Positions 9,156 through 17,774 of a DNA stretch of 64,000 bases are shown one piece after another. Source of the DNA: Chakrabartyella piscis (GTDB lineage: Bacteria > Bacillota > Clostridia > Lachnospirales > Anaerotignaceae); assembly GCA_030067835.1 (NCBI GenBank), contig CP092441.1, forward strand, positions 2,108,001 to 2,172,000, written 5' to 3'. The stretch's first letter is position 1. Each line of letters opens with the position of its first letter. The notes under the pieces are model-generated. The model was not told the DNA's origin. It saw only the letters and a list, made by a program, of their open reading frames with translations, and did no database searches. The translations under genes and the position numbers were made by a program.

Positions 9156-9840
9156 ACATCCCTTCTGCGTTCAATTTTGCCACATATTCTTCTTTTGTGC
9201 CAAAGAATATGGTTTCACCGATTTGTAAAATATGGGTTGCATACTCCAAGGAAGTTTGCACATCATGGGAAATCATAATGATGGTTACGCCATCTTCTTG
9301 GTTCAATCGTTGGAATACATCGTACATTTCCACACTGACTTTTGGGTCAAGTCCAGTAACAGGTTCATCCAAAAACAAGATTTTTTGTGTAGCACACAAG
9401 GCTCTTGCAAGCAATACACGTTGTTGTTGACCACCAGAAAGTTCACGGTAGCATTTGCCAGCAAAGACATCTACACCCAATTTCTCCATGATTTGGGTTG
9501 CCAATTGTTTTTCTTCTTTCTTATAGAATGGTCGCAAACCACACTTGCTTTGGAATCCAGAAAATACCACTTCTTTTACAGATGCTGGAAATTCTCTTTG
9601 GATTTCACTTTGTTGTGTCAAATATCCAATTTCGTTGGTTGCTACACCATCAGACCATGAAATTTCACCTAACATTTGTTTTCTCAAACCTAAAATTGCT
9701 TTCATCAAAGTGGTTTTGCCTGTTCCATTTTCTCCGATGATACAAAGATAATCCCCTTGGTTCACTTGAAAATTCAAGTCTTCCAAAACCGCAACACCAT
9801 CGTAACCGAGGGTTACATTTTTACAAATCAGTTGTGCCAT
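9133..9840 (-). CDS. znuC: zinc ABC transporter ATP-binding protein
   Basis: 235 residues. Walker A GENGTGKTT, signature LSGGQQQR, Walker B KILFLDEP and the switch histidine in MISHD are all present. It powers ZnuB. The start at 9840 follows AAGGAGGCAATT, ten bases after the znuA stop; an upstream extension in the same frame lies inside znuA and lacks a ribosome site. The C-terminus (MCACGCSH) is cysteine/histidine-rich and may bind metal (inference). Confidence 0.95.
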   Translation of the reverse strand: MAQLICKNVTLGYDGVAVLEDLNFQVNQGDYLCIIGENGTGKTTLMKAILGLRKQMLGEISWSDGVATNEIGYLTQQSEIQREFPASVKEVVFSGFQSKCGLRPFYKKEEKQLATQIMEKLGVDVFAGKCYRELSGGQQQRVLLARALCATQKILFLDEPVTGLDPKVSVEMYDVFQRLNQEDGVTIIMISHDVQTSLEYATHILQIGETIFFGTKEEYVAKLNAEGMCACGCSH

Positions 9841-9850
9841 AATTGCCTCC

Positions 9851-11059
9851 TTATGCCAATGCTTCTGTAAGCACTTGCAAGTTTTCTTCCATAATGGAAA
9901 GGTATGTTTTTCCATCTGCAATATCGCTCGCTGCTACAGATTGCATAGAGTTTACAGAAAGTACTGTCTGATCTTTTGTTTGTGTACTTGCAACCACTGT
10001 TTCTGCAATTTTGTGTGTTGTACCTTCAATTGTCATAACTGTGGAAAGTTGCAATTCATCTACTTTGCCAGCCAAGAATGCAATGGTTTCAAAGCTTGCT
10101 TCTGTTTCTGCAGAACAACCTACAAATGCTGCGTAGTATTCCAAACCATAATCATCTACAAGATATCTGAATGGGAAACGATCTCCAAACAAAATTGTGT
10201 TTTGTGTGCCAGCTGCAACAACTGCTTCATATTCTGCATCCAATTCTTGCAATTGTGCAACATATGCTTCCAAATTTGCTGTATATGTATCTGCATTTTC
10301 AGCATCCAAAGAAGTCAAAGCTTCTGTGATTGCTTTACAAATCATTTCTGCATTTTGCAAAGATAGCCAAACATGTTCATCCAATTCGCCTTCTTCTGCG
10401 TGATTGTGGTCATGGTCTTCTTCTGCAACCACTGCTTCGTCTTCATCTTCATGATCATGGTCATGTTCTTCTTCTATCACCGATTCTTCTTCATGATCGT
10501 GGTCATGTTCTTCGCCTTCTACATGTACGTGGTCTTCTTCATGATCGTGTTCTTCACCTTCTGCATGAACATGGTCTTCTTCTTCATGGTCATGGTCATG
10601 ATCTTCTTCATCTTCTGCATGGGAATGTGCATGTTCTGTTTCTTCCATACCTTCTACCAATTCTTCCACCTTCACAGAATCACCCAAAACATCCATCAAA
10701 TTGATGACTTGCATATCTGGGTTGGTTGCATTTGCAAGTGCTGCTGGCACCCATGTATCAGATTCGCCACCTACATAAATGAACAAATCGCATTCTGCAA
10801 TTGCAATCATATCATTTGTGATTGCTTGGTAGCTATGGAAATCTACACCATTGTTCATAAGCATAGTCAAGTCCACATTTTCCAAGTTTTCGCCTAAAAT
10901 TTCTTTTGTCCAATCATAAATTGGAAAAATTGTTGTCACTACGCTCAATTTATCATCTGTTTCTACTTTTGGTGTTGCTGTAGCGCTACTACCGCCACAA
11001 CCTGCCAAAAGACTCATTGTCATCACCATTGTTGTAAGTGTTGCAATCCATTTTTTCAT
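9851..11059 (-). CDS. znuA: zinc ABC transporter substrate-binding lipoprotein with very long His-rich loop
   Basis: 402 residues from the ATG at 11059 (AAGGAG six bases before). The lipobox LLAGC anchors it outside the membrane. Likely metal ligands include H75 (DFHSYQ) and H229 (DEHVWLS). Where many ZnuA proteins have a third histidine this one reads FGDRFPFRYL, so the ligand set may differ. Residues about 143-221 form an acidic insert with 21 histidines in HDH and HVH units, longer than in typical ZnuA; such loops are thought to gather zinc or pass it on. First transporter gene after zur. Confidence 0.95.
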   Translation of the reverse strand: MKKWIATLTTMVMTMSLLAGCGGSSATATPKVETDDKLSVVTTIFPIYDWTKEILGENLENVDLTMLMNNGVDFHSYQAITNDMIAIAECDLFIYVGGESDTWVPAALANATNPDMQVINLMDVLGDSVKVEELVEGMEETEHAHSHAEDEEDHDHDHEEEDHVHAEGEEHDHEEDHVHVEGEEHDHDHEEESVIEEEHDHDHEDEDEAVVAEEDHDHNHAEEGELDEHVWLSLQNAEMICKAITEALTSLDAENADTYTANLEAYVAQLQELDAEYEAVVAAGTQNTILFGDRFPFRYLVDDYGLEYYAAFVGCSAETEASFETIAFLAGKVDELQLSTVMTIEGTTHKIAETVVASTQTKDQTVLSVNSMQSVAASDIADGKTYLSIMEENLQVLTEALA

Positions 11060-11082
11060 AACATTCTCCTTCAAAATCACTT

Positions 11083-11505
11083 CTATTTTGAGCCTATAAT
11101 TGACTCCTCTTTTGTTTTCTGCCTACAATTTTTGCAAACCCCAAGAATTGTAGTTTTGGTTTTATCCACAACAAACTCGTCTTCTATCAAAAGGTGATGT
11201 GCCAAAATTTCTACCAGTTCTGGATTCATGTGAATAGCCTTTTCACATTTTCTACAAACCAAATGAATTTGATTTTGACAAGTCACAGCATTTACATACT
11301 GATAGCAGGCTTCTCTTGTGCCACTTCTGCTGATTTTTTCAATTTCACCAGATGATGCAAGCTCTGCCAAATTACGATAAATTGCACTGGTACTGATTTT
11401 TTCACCACGAAATTCTTCCAAAATTTGTGTTACAGAAAAAATTTGATGTGGATGCCTACTGAAAAAATCCAACAAGATTCTTCTTTGTTTTGTCATATAC
11501 GCCAT
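11083..11505 (-). CDS. zur: Fur-family zinc uptake regulator
   Basis: 140 residues: a winged helix (STSAIYRNLAELASSGEI is the recognition region) and a dimerisation domain with two CxxC zinc-structural pairs (CRKC and CKNC). As the first gene of the zinc-uptake operon it is most likely Zur, repressing uptake when zinc is plentiful. GAGGGG lies seven bases before the ATG at 11505. PerR or Fur identity is less likely given the neighbours. Confidence 0.9.
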   Translation of the reverse strand: MAYMTKQRRILLDFFSRHPHQIFSVTQILEEFRGEKISTSAIYRNLAELASSGEIEKISRSGTREACYQYVNAVTCQNQIHLVCRKCEKAIHMNPELVEILAHHLLIEDEFVVDKTKTTILGVCKNCRQKTKEESIIGSK

Positions 11506-11532
11506 TGCAAGTCCCCTCTTTCAATTTGCGAA

Positions 11533-11576
11533 TAATTCTCGAATTACATTCTACTACCCGTTTTATATTTTGTCAA
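11533..11576 (-). promoter_or_regulatory. zinc operon promoter with palindromic operator
   Basis: TTGACA (11576-11571) and TAGAAT (11553-11548) are exactly 17 bases apart. One base downstream of the -10 begins TAATTC-GA-GAATTA (11546-11533), a perfect 6-2-6 palindrome covering the likely transcription start. Its place before a Fur-family gene suggests the autoregulatory Zur operator. Confidence 0.75.
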
Positions 11577-11689
11577 TAAAAAAATTATCTATGACTAACT
11601 TCTATGTTTTTCAATGTTTTTTTACATAAAATATGAAATTATGACTTAGAGATTATTTATATTTTATGGGGTAAAATATAAGGCTAAAA

Positions 11690-11880
11690 ACTAATGGTGA
11701 ATGGTGAATGACTTGAATACACTTCATCAAACGGGATGTCGAAGACGCCATCCCCTACAGAATGCGATTCATTCAGCATTTACAGGAATCAAAATGGTAC
11801 CTCTACAAAAAAAATTCACAAATATGATGCAATTGTTATTTTGTTTTTTAGTCATTCACCATTCACCTTTAGTCATTAGT
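11690..11880. repeat. small inverted-repeat element
   Basis: ACTAATGGTGAATGGTGAAT at 11690 is repeated inverted at 11850-11880 with a short extra segment, bounding about 190 bases that contain a CCCTACA-tailed palindrome. No gene is visible. It looks like a small non-autonomous element and fills most of the gap between zur and yhbY. Confidence 0.55.
11733..11760 (+). repeat. CCCTACA-tailed palindrome, copy 1
   Basis: GGGATG and CATCCC arms enclose tcgaagacgc and are followed by CTACAGAATGCG. The tail and arms closely match the copy at 48199. Confidence 0.65.
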
Positions 11881-12121
11881 CAATCTTCGCCAAGCGAAGA
11901 TTATAAGCATAATCCCTATGTAAATAAAAACCATTACACATTCTAACCGTCTATTTTACAATGAATTTTTTCTTCCCTACCATCCTATTTCTTACAAATT
12001 ACTGAATATATCAGGGTTTTGGGGTGTTTTCCTTGGTTCTTCATTGCAAATCCACTTTCTATATGCTATGATGTTAAAGATTATCGAAATATTATAGAAG
12101 AAAAGAATTTGGAGGAATATT

Positions 12122-12427
12122 ATGTTAACAAGTAAACAACGTGCATATTTGCGCTCTATGGCAAATGGTATGGATGCCATTTTCCAAGTAGGTAAAAATG
12201 GTGTAACACCTGAATTGCGTGAAACAGTACACACTGCTTTGGAAGCAAGAGAATTGATTAAAATCAACGTTTTGGACAACAATATGTTGGGACCACGTGA
12301 AGCAGCTGAAATGCTTTCTAGCAGAACCGGTTCTGAAGTGGTACAAGTCATTGGCAACAAATTTGTTTTGTTCCGTCAATCAAAAACAAAACCAGTCATC
12401 GAATTGCCAAAAGCACCAAAAGCATAA
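12122..12427 (+). CDS. yhbY: YhbY family RNA-binding protein
   Basis: 101 residues forming a single CRM domain. LTSKQRAYLRSMANGMDAIFQVGKNGVTPEL matches the family start and contains the KNG loop near residues 33-35, close to the GxxG-type RNA-binding element. YhbY binds ribosome precursors and aids 50S assembly. GGAGG precedes the ATG. It leads a cluster ending in nadD-yqeK and rsfS, a common Gram-positive grouping with ribosome-biogenesis genes. Confidence 0.94.
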   Translation: MLTSKQRAYLRSMANGMDAIFQVGKNGVTPELRETVHTALEARELIKINVLDNNMLGPREAAEMLSSRTGSEVVQVIGNKFVLFRQSKTKPVIELPKAPKA

Positions 12428-12454
12428 AACAAATACATCAAGGAGTTGATTTGT

Positions 12455-13579
12455 ATGAATACGATTTTTGAGTATCTTTCTTGGCGTGGTGATTTGTCTA
12501 TGGAACAATCTCCATTTTCAGAAGTGGATGGCTTGATTTTGTCTTGTTTGTCATATCATTTTTTGGATGAAGTTTTGGAATATTATGATACAACACCCAT
12601 TTCTTTGGCAGAACTTGCATATTTGATACGAGAATTGCCACAAGAAAAATTGCGTATGCGTGACCCTCGTGATGTGGTTTTGTTGCAACTCCTTGGGAAA
12701 TGCAGACGATTTCAAGATGTGCAAATTTGCTTGCATGTCAACCATGTAGACCGTGAATTGGTTGCACAATTTTCTGCAATCACCCTTTTATTGGAAGATG
12801 GTTCTATCTTTGTTGCCTATCGTGGCACAGATATGTCCCTTGTTGGTTGGAAAGAAGATTTCCATATGACCTTCCGTGAATGTATTCCAGCACAAATTGG
12901 AGCTGCTGCCTATTTGTTGCATGTTTCCAAGAAATTTGATGGTAATATTCGTGTTGGTGGACATTCCAAAGGTGGTAATTTGGCTGTATTTGCAGCATCC
13001 ATTGCACCACCTGCTTTGCAAGAACGATTGATCAAAATTTATACCTTTGATGGACCAGGGTTCCACCAAGGGATGTTACAATTTTCTGGGTATCAAACCA
13101 TTTTGGAGAAATTGGAGTCTTACATTCCTGAATCTTCCATTATAGGTTTGATTTTGCAACAAGAAGGTTCCCATTTTGTGGTACAAAGCAGCGAAAAGGG
13201 ATTGTTCCAACATGACCCATACTCTTGGGGTATTGTTGCCAACCATTTCATCTGTTTGGAGGATGTTTCCACTGGTAGTCGTTTGGTAGATAAAACATTG
13301 AAAAGTTTCCTAGGCCATTTGACCATTCAAAAACGTGAAATCTTTGTAAATACCCTATTTGAATTGTTAGACCAAACACATACCGATGAAGAAGGCGAAG
13401 TGGTTTTATCCACACACAATGCATTCAAAACTTTGCAAACTTTATCTGATGAGGATGAAGAAACACGTCAGGTTATAGGTGAAGGTATTGGATTGCTTTG
13501 GAAGGCTGCTCGCAAAACTGCCGAAGAATATGGTTCCACTTTTCACAAAAAGGCAGAAATAAAAAAGATGAAAAGATAA
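12455..13579 (+). CDS. DUF2974 (Mbeg1-like) alpha/beta-hydrolase
   Basis: 374 residues. The middle holds YRGTD (about 122-126) and GGHSKGGNLA with the nucleophile-elbow serine at about residue 171, as in lipase-like alpha/beta hydrolases. The DUF2974 family is widespread in Firmicutes without a defined substrate. The ATG at 12455 is nine bases after AGGAG; the TTG nine bases upstream overlaps that site. It lies between yhbY and nadD and probably shares their transcript. Confidence 0.85.
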   Translation: MNTIFEYLSWRGDLSMEQSPFSEVDGLILSCLSYHFLDEVLEYYDTTPISLAELAYLIRELPQEKLRMRDPRDVVLLQLLGKCRRFQDVQICLHVNHVDRELVAQFSAITLLLEDGSIFVAYRGTDMSLVGWKEDFHMTFRECIPAQIGAAAYLLHVSKKFDGNIRVGGHSKGGNLAVFAASIAPPALQERLIKIYTFDGPGFHQGMLQFSGYQTILEKLESYIPESSIIGLILQQEGSHFVVQSSEKGLFQHDPYSWGIVANHFICLEDVSTGSRLVDKTLKSFLGHLTIQKREIFVNTLFELLDQTHTDEEGEVVLSTHNAFKTLQTLSDEDEETRQVIGEGIGLLWKAARKTAEEYGSTFHKKAEIKKMKR

Positions 13580-13589
13580 GAGGATGCTT

Positions 13590-14840
13590 ATGTTAAACGA
13601 ATTTGCAGGATTTCAAAATTGTAAGAGCATTGCCATTATGGGTGGTACATTTGATCCCATTCACAATGGTCACTTGGTGACAGCAGAAGCGGTACGTCAT
13701 CGTTTCAATGTAGATAAGGTTATCTTTATTCCAACTGGTAGACCTGCTCATAAAATGAACCAAACGGTTACACATCATGAACACCGCTATTTGATGACGG
13801 TTTTGGCAACCATGCGTAACGATAATTTTGATGTATCTCGTATTGAAATTGATCGAGAAGGTACCACTTACACCATCGACACCATTACAGAACTGAAGAA
13901 GATTTGTAGACCAGATGTCCGTTTGTATTTCATCACTGGTGCCGATGCCATCCATCAAATTATGCATTGGAAAGAACCAGAACGCCTTATGTCACTTTGT
14001 GATTTTGTTGCAGTGACAAGACCTGGTTATGACAAAAAGAAATTGCTCAGCGATATCAAAAATATCAAAGAAAAATTTCCAAGTCGCATTCATTTTATGG
14101 AAGTTCCTGCACTTGCAATTTCATCATCTGACATTCGTATGCGTGCCAAAGAAGATGCACCCATTAAGTATTTATTGCCACAAGCTGTTGTGGATTATAT
14201 TCATAAATTTGAACTATATCAAAATGAGGAGGATTTGGATATGAGCAACACCATCAATTTGGAAAGTATGAAAGAAAAATTGCAATCTGCTTTGCAAATC
14301 AAACGCTATATCCATACCTTAGGTGTTGAATCAGAAGCCATGAAATTGGCAGAAATCTATGGCACCAAACAAGACAAACAAAAAGCCCAAATTGCAGGTT
14401 TGTTACACGATTGTGCAAAGGATTATCCTAGGGATTTGCAACAACGACTTTGCAAAGAATACAAATTGGCATTGGATGAAGATACCATACGCACACCACA
14501 ATTGATTCATGCAGTTTTGGGTGCAGAAATTGCAAAACGTGAATATCAAATTACAGATACCACTATTTTGGATGCAATTCGTTATCACACAACTGGCAGA
14601 CCCCATATGAGTTTGCTGGAAAAAATCATATACATAGCCGATTATATCGAACCCAATAGAGAAAAGTTCGATGGCATTGAAGAAGCAAGAAGGCTTGCTT
14701 ACTTGGATTTGGATTTGGCAATGTGTTTTATTTTGGCAGACACCATAAACTATGTCAAGGAACAAGGTAGAAAGCCACATCCTATTTCAGAAGAAGCATT
14801 ACAATACTATAAACAATATCAGGAGGACAGCAATGAGTAA
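13590..14840 (+). CDS. nadD: NadD-YqeK fusion: nicotinate-nucleotide adenylyltransferase plus HD-domain Ap4A hydrolase
   Basis: 416 residues. The first half is NadD: GGTFDPIHNGH (about 18-28) and the ISSSDIR nucleotide-binding motif near residue 184; it adenylates nicotinate mononucleotide in NAD synthesis. From residue 218 it is YqeK-like, with the HD pair in AGLLHDCAKDY and the later RYHTTGRPHMSLLEK; YqeK proteins hydrolyse diadenosine tetraphosphate. The genes are normally separate neighbours. The join retains AGGAGG and an ATG at 14241. The ATG at 13590 is preferred (six bases after AAGAGG). The 3' end overlaps rsfS by eight bases. Confidence 0.93.
   Translation: MLNEFAGFQNCKSIAIMGGTFDPIHNGHLVTAEAVRHRFNVDKVIFIPTGRPAHKMNQTVTHHEHRYLMTVLATMRNDNFDVSRIEIDREGTTYTIDTITELKKICRPDVRLYFITGADAIHQIMHWKEPERLMSLCDFVAVTRPGYDKKKLLSDIKNIKEKFPSRIHFMEVPALAISSSDIRMRAKEDAPIKYLLPQAVVDYIHKFELYQNEEDLDMSNTINLESMKEKLQSALQIKRYIHTLGVESEAMKLAEIYGTKQDKQKAQIAGLLHDCAKDYPRDLQQRLCKEYKLALDEDTIRTPQLIHAVLGAEIAKREYQITDTTILDAIRYHTTGRPHMSLLEKIIYIADYIEPNREKFDGIEEARRLAYLDLDLAMCFILADTINYVKEQGRKPHPISEEALQYYKQYQEDSNE
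14227..14243 (+). promoter_or_regulatory. internal ribosome site and start for a free YqeK
   Basis: Inside the fused frame, AGGAGG (14227-14232) is followed eight bases later by ATG (14241-14243), exactly where a stand-alone yqeK would start. A separate 199-residue YqeK could be made in addition to the fusion. Confidence 0.6.
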
Positions 14841-15174
14841 TTTCACCACATTAGAAGTAGCAAAAAAAATTGAAACCATTTTAGATGATAAAATTGCACA
14901 AGACATTCGTGTTTTGGATTTGCAAGGTTTGTCCAATATCGCAGATTTCTTTGTCATTGCAAACGGAAATACTGCATCCCATTTACGTGCTTTGGCAGAT
15001 GATTTGGATGAAAAATTGAAAGCAGATGGCATCAAAGTGTTCCATACAGAAGGATACAACAGTGGCACTTGGATTTTGTTGGATTTTGGCGGTGTTTTGG
15101 TACATCTATTCAACAAAGAACAACGTGAATTTTATGGTTTGGATCGTATTTGGAGCGATGCCAAATTGGTATAA
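14833..15174 (+). CDS. rsfS: ribosome silencing factor RsfS
   Basis: 113 residues, the usual size. Family motifs include VLDLQGLSNIADFFVIANGN and the end HLFNKEQREFYGLDRIWSDA. RsfS binds ribosomal protein uL14 and blocks subunit joining when nutrients are low. The ATG at 14833 is six bases after AGGAGG and overlaps the nadD-yqeK stop, so it is translationally coupled. It is the last gene of the cluster, followed by a terminator. Confidence 0.96.
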   Translation: MSNFTTLEVAKKIETILDDKIAQDIRVLDLQGLSNIADFFVIANGNTASHLRALADDLDEKLKADGIKVFHTEGYNSGTWILLDFGGVLVHLFNKEQREFYGLDRIWSDAKLV

Positions 15175-15192
15175 TTTACATCAAATCGAAAT

Positions 15193-15232
15193 CAGGATTT
15201 ATGATTGCAACCCAGTCATAAGTCCTTTTTTA
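15193..15232 (+). terminator. terminator after rsfS
   Basis: AGGATTTATGA pairs with TCATAAGTCCT (one wobble) and is followed by TTTTTT on the plus strand. Confidence 0.7.
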
Positions 15233-15251
15233 TTACACCATTTCTTGATAC

Positions 15252-15280
15252 AAAAAAGAGGCAGGCATAAGCCCACCTCA
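15252..15280 (-). terminator. terminator after panF
   Basis: On the minus strand GAGGTGGGC and GCCTGCCTC (two G-U pairs) close a TTAT loop and are followed by TTTTTT. Confidence 0.75.
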
Positions 15281-15297
15281 AATGTATTTTATTCAAC

Positions 15298-16803
15298 TTA
15301 GAATTTATCAGGGAAGAATGTACGCAATACTTTTTCCTCTGCTGGTTTACCAACTTTGCTACCAATTACGAACAAGATGAACGCAATAATTGTAGATGCG
15401 ATGATGTTGTTGAAACCGCCAATGGAAATACCTTGTGCAGTTGCAATACAATACACAGCCAAACCACCGACAACACTGAACAATGCACCAGTGCCATTTG
15501 CTTTTGACCAGAACATACCCAAAAGAAGTGGCCAGAAGAATGCAATTTGCAAACCGCCAGTAGCAAACATATTAATCCAAATAATGATAGAAGGTGGTTC
15601 AAACGCCATAATAATGGTTACGATACCCATAACAGCTGTTACGATCAAAGAAATTTTACCAACCATTTTTTGGTCAACTGCTTCATTTTTTGTTGTTTTA
15701 TTGTAAATATAAATATCCTTTACGATTGCGGAAGAACCAGAAATCAAAAGAGAAGAAACTGTAGACATAGTTGCAGCAAGTGGGCCAATGATAGTCAAAC
15801 CAGCCAACAATGGATGCATATGTCCAGAAATCAATGTAGAGATTACTGTATCTGTGGAGCCTTCTACTTCAAACAATACGCCTCTAGCCAAAACGCCAAG
15901 TAAATGCATACCAATCATCATAGCACCAACAACGATAGTACCATAAATCATTGCAGAGTGAACTGCTTTTGTATCTCTATAGCTCAAGCAACGTACGTTT
16001 GTTTGTGGCAAACCAACTGTACCGATACCAACCAAGAACCAGAAACCAATCAAGGATTTCACAGAAACCAAACCACTAGCTGTAGGAGCAATCATATCTA
16101 CGCCTTCACCAGTTGTTCTTGCTGTTGCAGAAACTTCTGTGATGGTTGCCATAACGCCAGACAAACCGCCACCTTCACCCAAGATGATTACAGCCAAGAT
16201 ACCCATACCAACCATCATGATGATGGCACAAGCTGTATCTGTAATGGCAACTGCTTTGAACCCACCAACTGTAGTATACAAAACCACTACTGCTGCAAAC
16301 AACATCAAACTTGCGTCATAAGACCAGCCTGTTGCTGCAGAGAACAAAGTTGCACCACCAATGAATTGACCCAACATAGATGTTGTGAAGAATACAATAA
16401 TAACGATAGCACTGATAATCGCCAAAACATTGGAATTGTATCTGGAACGAATTACGTCAACAACAGTAACCGCATCTACTTTACGACCGATAACTGCCAT
16501 TTTTTTACCAAGAACACCCAAAACGATGAATGCTGCTACAATTTGGATGGAAGCAAGATATACCCAGCCAAAACCTCTTTGCCAAGCCACACCAGGACCT
16601 GAAAGGAAAGAACTTACAGAGCTATATGTAGCAACCAAGGTCATAGCCAAAACGAAACCACCAAGACTACGTCCGCCAATGTAGTAATCTTTGGAGTAGT
16701 TTGCTGTACGAGAATCAGAGGATTTCTTTTGAATCCAGAACCCCATGCCCAAAAGAATCACGAAGAATATTACCGTTGGTGCAATACGCATGAATACATC
16801 CAT
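15298..16803 (-). CDS. panF: sodium:solute symporter, pantothenate permease-like
   Basis: 501 residues with about 13 membrane segments of the SSS family. GGRSLGGFVLAMTLVATYSSVSSF matches the family start, and SYRDTKAVHSAMIYGT resembles PanF proteins. It probably imports pantothenate with sodium. The ATG at 16803 follows AGGAGG by ten bases; the TTG two codons earlier is too close. It lies two bases after yhdT, the same pairing as E. coli yhdT-panF, and panB lies nearby. Transport of pantoate or another carboxylate is also possible. Confidence 0.88.
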   Translation of the reverse strand: MDVFMRIAPTVIFFVILLGMGFWIQKKSSDSRTANYSKDYYIGGRSLGGFVLAMTLVATYSSVSSFLSGPGVAWQRGFGWVYLASIQIVAAFIVLGVLGKKMAVIGRKVDAVTVVDVIRSRYNSNVLAIISAIVIIVFFTTSMLGQFIGGATLFSAATGWSYDASLMLFAAVVVLYTTVGGFKAVAITDTACAIIMMVGMGILAVIILGEGGGLSGVMATITEVSATARTTGEGVDMIAPTASGLVSVKSLIGFWFLVGIGTVGLPQTNVRCLSYRDTKAVHSAMIYGTIVVGAMMIGMHLLGVLARGVLFEVEGSTDTVISTLISGHMHPLLAGLTIIGPLAATMSTVSSLLISGSSAIVKDIYIYNKTTKNEAVDQKMVGKISLIVTAVMGIVTIIMAFEPPSIIIWINMFATGGLQIAFFWPLLLGMFWSKANGTGALFSVVGGLAVYCIATAQGISIGGFNNIIASTIIAFILFVIGSKVGKPAEEKVLRTFFPDKF

Positions 16804-16805
16804 TC

Positions 16806-17084
16806 TCAATTCCCTCCTTCTATTTCTGTGTCATCATTCAAATCAAAATCTTTGAAGACTTTTTTGGTCAAATACACAACCAAACCAATGGTCAAGAACC
16901 ATGTGCCAAAACAAGCAACCATAAACCATGCTGGCATATAAAGGATTGTTGCTTCCGGTGCAACTGCATAGATACCAAACCCAGATACCCACCAAAACAC
17001 AAAAACAATTGCGGTTGCAATCCATGTTGCTTTTGCTTCTTTGTTCATTTGAATGAACTTTTCTTTGTAACTCATTTTTTCCAT
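16806..17084 (-). CDS. yhdT: YhdT family small membrane protein (DUF997)
   Basis: 92 residues with two membrane segments (ATWIATAIVFVFWWVSGF and the later MVACFGTWFLTIGLVVYL). The family is nearly always encoded next to a panF-type symporter and may be its accessory subunit (inference from context). AGGAGG lies nine bases before the ATG at 17084; the longer frame upstream has no ribosome site and covers the leader. Confidence 0.88.
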   Translation of the reverse strand: MEKMSYKEKFIQMNKEAKATWIATAIVFVFWWVSGFGIYAVAPEATILYMPAWFMVACFGTWFLTIGLVVYLTKKVFKDFDLNDDTEIEGGN

Positions 17085-17235
17085 TACTACATTCCTCCTT
17101 TTATAATAGGGTGCACTTGCATCCCTTGTATTCAGATGATGTTTGAAAATGGCTTTTCCATCCATCACCAAGAACCACACAGTGAAATATAAAACGTAAA
17201 ATCCAATGCATTACTCATTTTCTTCTAATGAAATT

Positions 17236-17291
17236 ATTATATGTATATCCACAGCATAAGTCAAAGAAAATCTTACATTTTTCGTAAGATT
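17236..17291 (-). promoter_or_regulatory. yhdT-panF promoter and upstream palindrome
   Basis: TTGACT (17264-17259) and TATAAT (17241-17236) have 17-base spacing. Directly upstream, AATCTTAC (17269-17276) and GTAAGATT (17284-17291) form an 8-bp inverted repeat around a 7-base centre, a candidate regulator site just above the -35. Confidence 0.65.
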
Positions 17292-17371
17292 ACCTAAATA
17301 TCGTCACAATGCACACCACAATACACAATATGTAGTGTTATTTTGTATACATACATATCCCTCTTTGGTAC

Positions 17372-17400
17372 AAAAAAGCCTTCCAAACATGGAAGGCTTT
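17372..17400 (-). terminator. hairpin terminator downstream of panB
   Basis: On the minus strand AAAGCCTTCC and GGAAGGCTTT are followed by TTTTG. A near copy (17712-17736) lies on the other side of the inserted element, so the panB terminator appears to have been duplicated by the insertion. Confidence 0.6.
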
Positions 17401-17707
17401 GCGTGTCGAAAAAGTCGACACGCTAACTTGAAATCAGGATTTCAAGTTGTAGTTGATAGGTAAAAAAGATGATTTCCTCATACAAGTGCTTCTACAAAGC
17501 ACCTAGAAATCCCTTTTTGTCCCATTCACCGCAAGAATGCGGGCAGCGCAAGCTGACTTTGCAACGCAAAGTGATGACCCTGACGAAATGCGATTCTGGT
17601 CAGTATTTTGCTACGCAAAATGGCTTCGCCATCGGATTTCTTTCCGATACGATCTGTGGATTACAGTCTGCGACGCTAAAAGATAAAAACCCTTTCGTTT
17701 TTCGACA
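17401..17707. mobile_element. hairpin-rich non-autonomous element, copy A
   Basis: About 307 bases with no credible gene. It begins with hairpin GCGTGTCG/CGACACGC, then ACTTGAAATC/GATTTCAAGT, and ends AGTCTGCGACGCTAAAA...TTTTTCGACA; the outer TGTCGAAAAA and TTTTTCGACA are inverted. Several small palindromes lie inside. It is bounded by direct repeats at 17376-17400 and 17712-17736 (22 of 25 bases by eye). The same ends occur inverted at 61914-62099. Bases 17523-17580 resemble the module inside the RAYT gene. Confidence 0.75.
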
Positions 17708-17774
17708 ATCCAAGCTCTCCAAACATGGAAGACTTTATATTTAATTCTTATACTTGTTGCAAATCTGCAAATTC

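Noticed and set aside
10330..10897. Long plus-strand frames over the ZnuA histidine loop
   Set aside because: Products of the repetitive His/Asp codons read on the other strand.
11701..11946. 81-residue open frame between zur and yhbY
   Set aside because: Runs through an inverted-repeat element and lacks a ribosome site.
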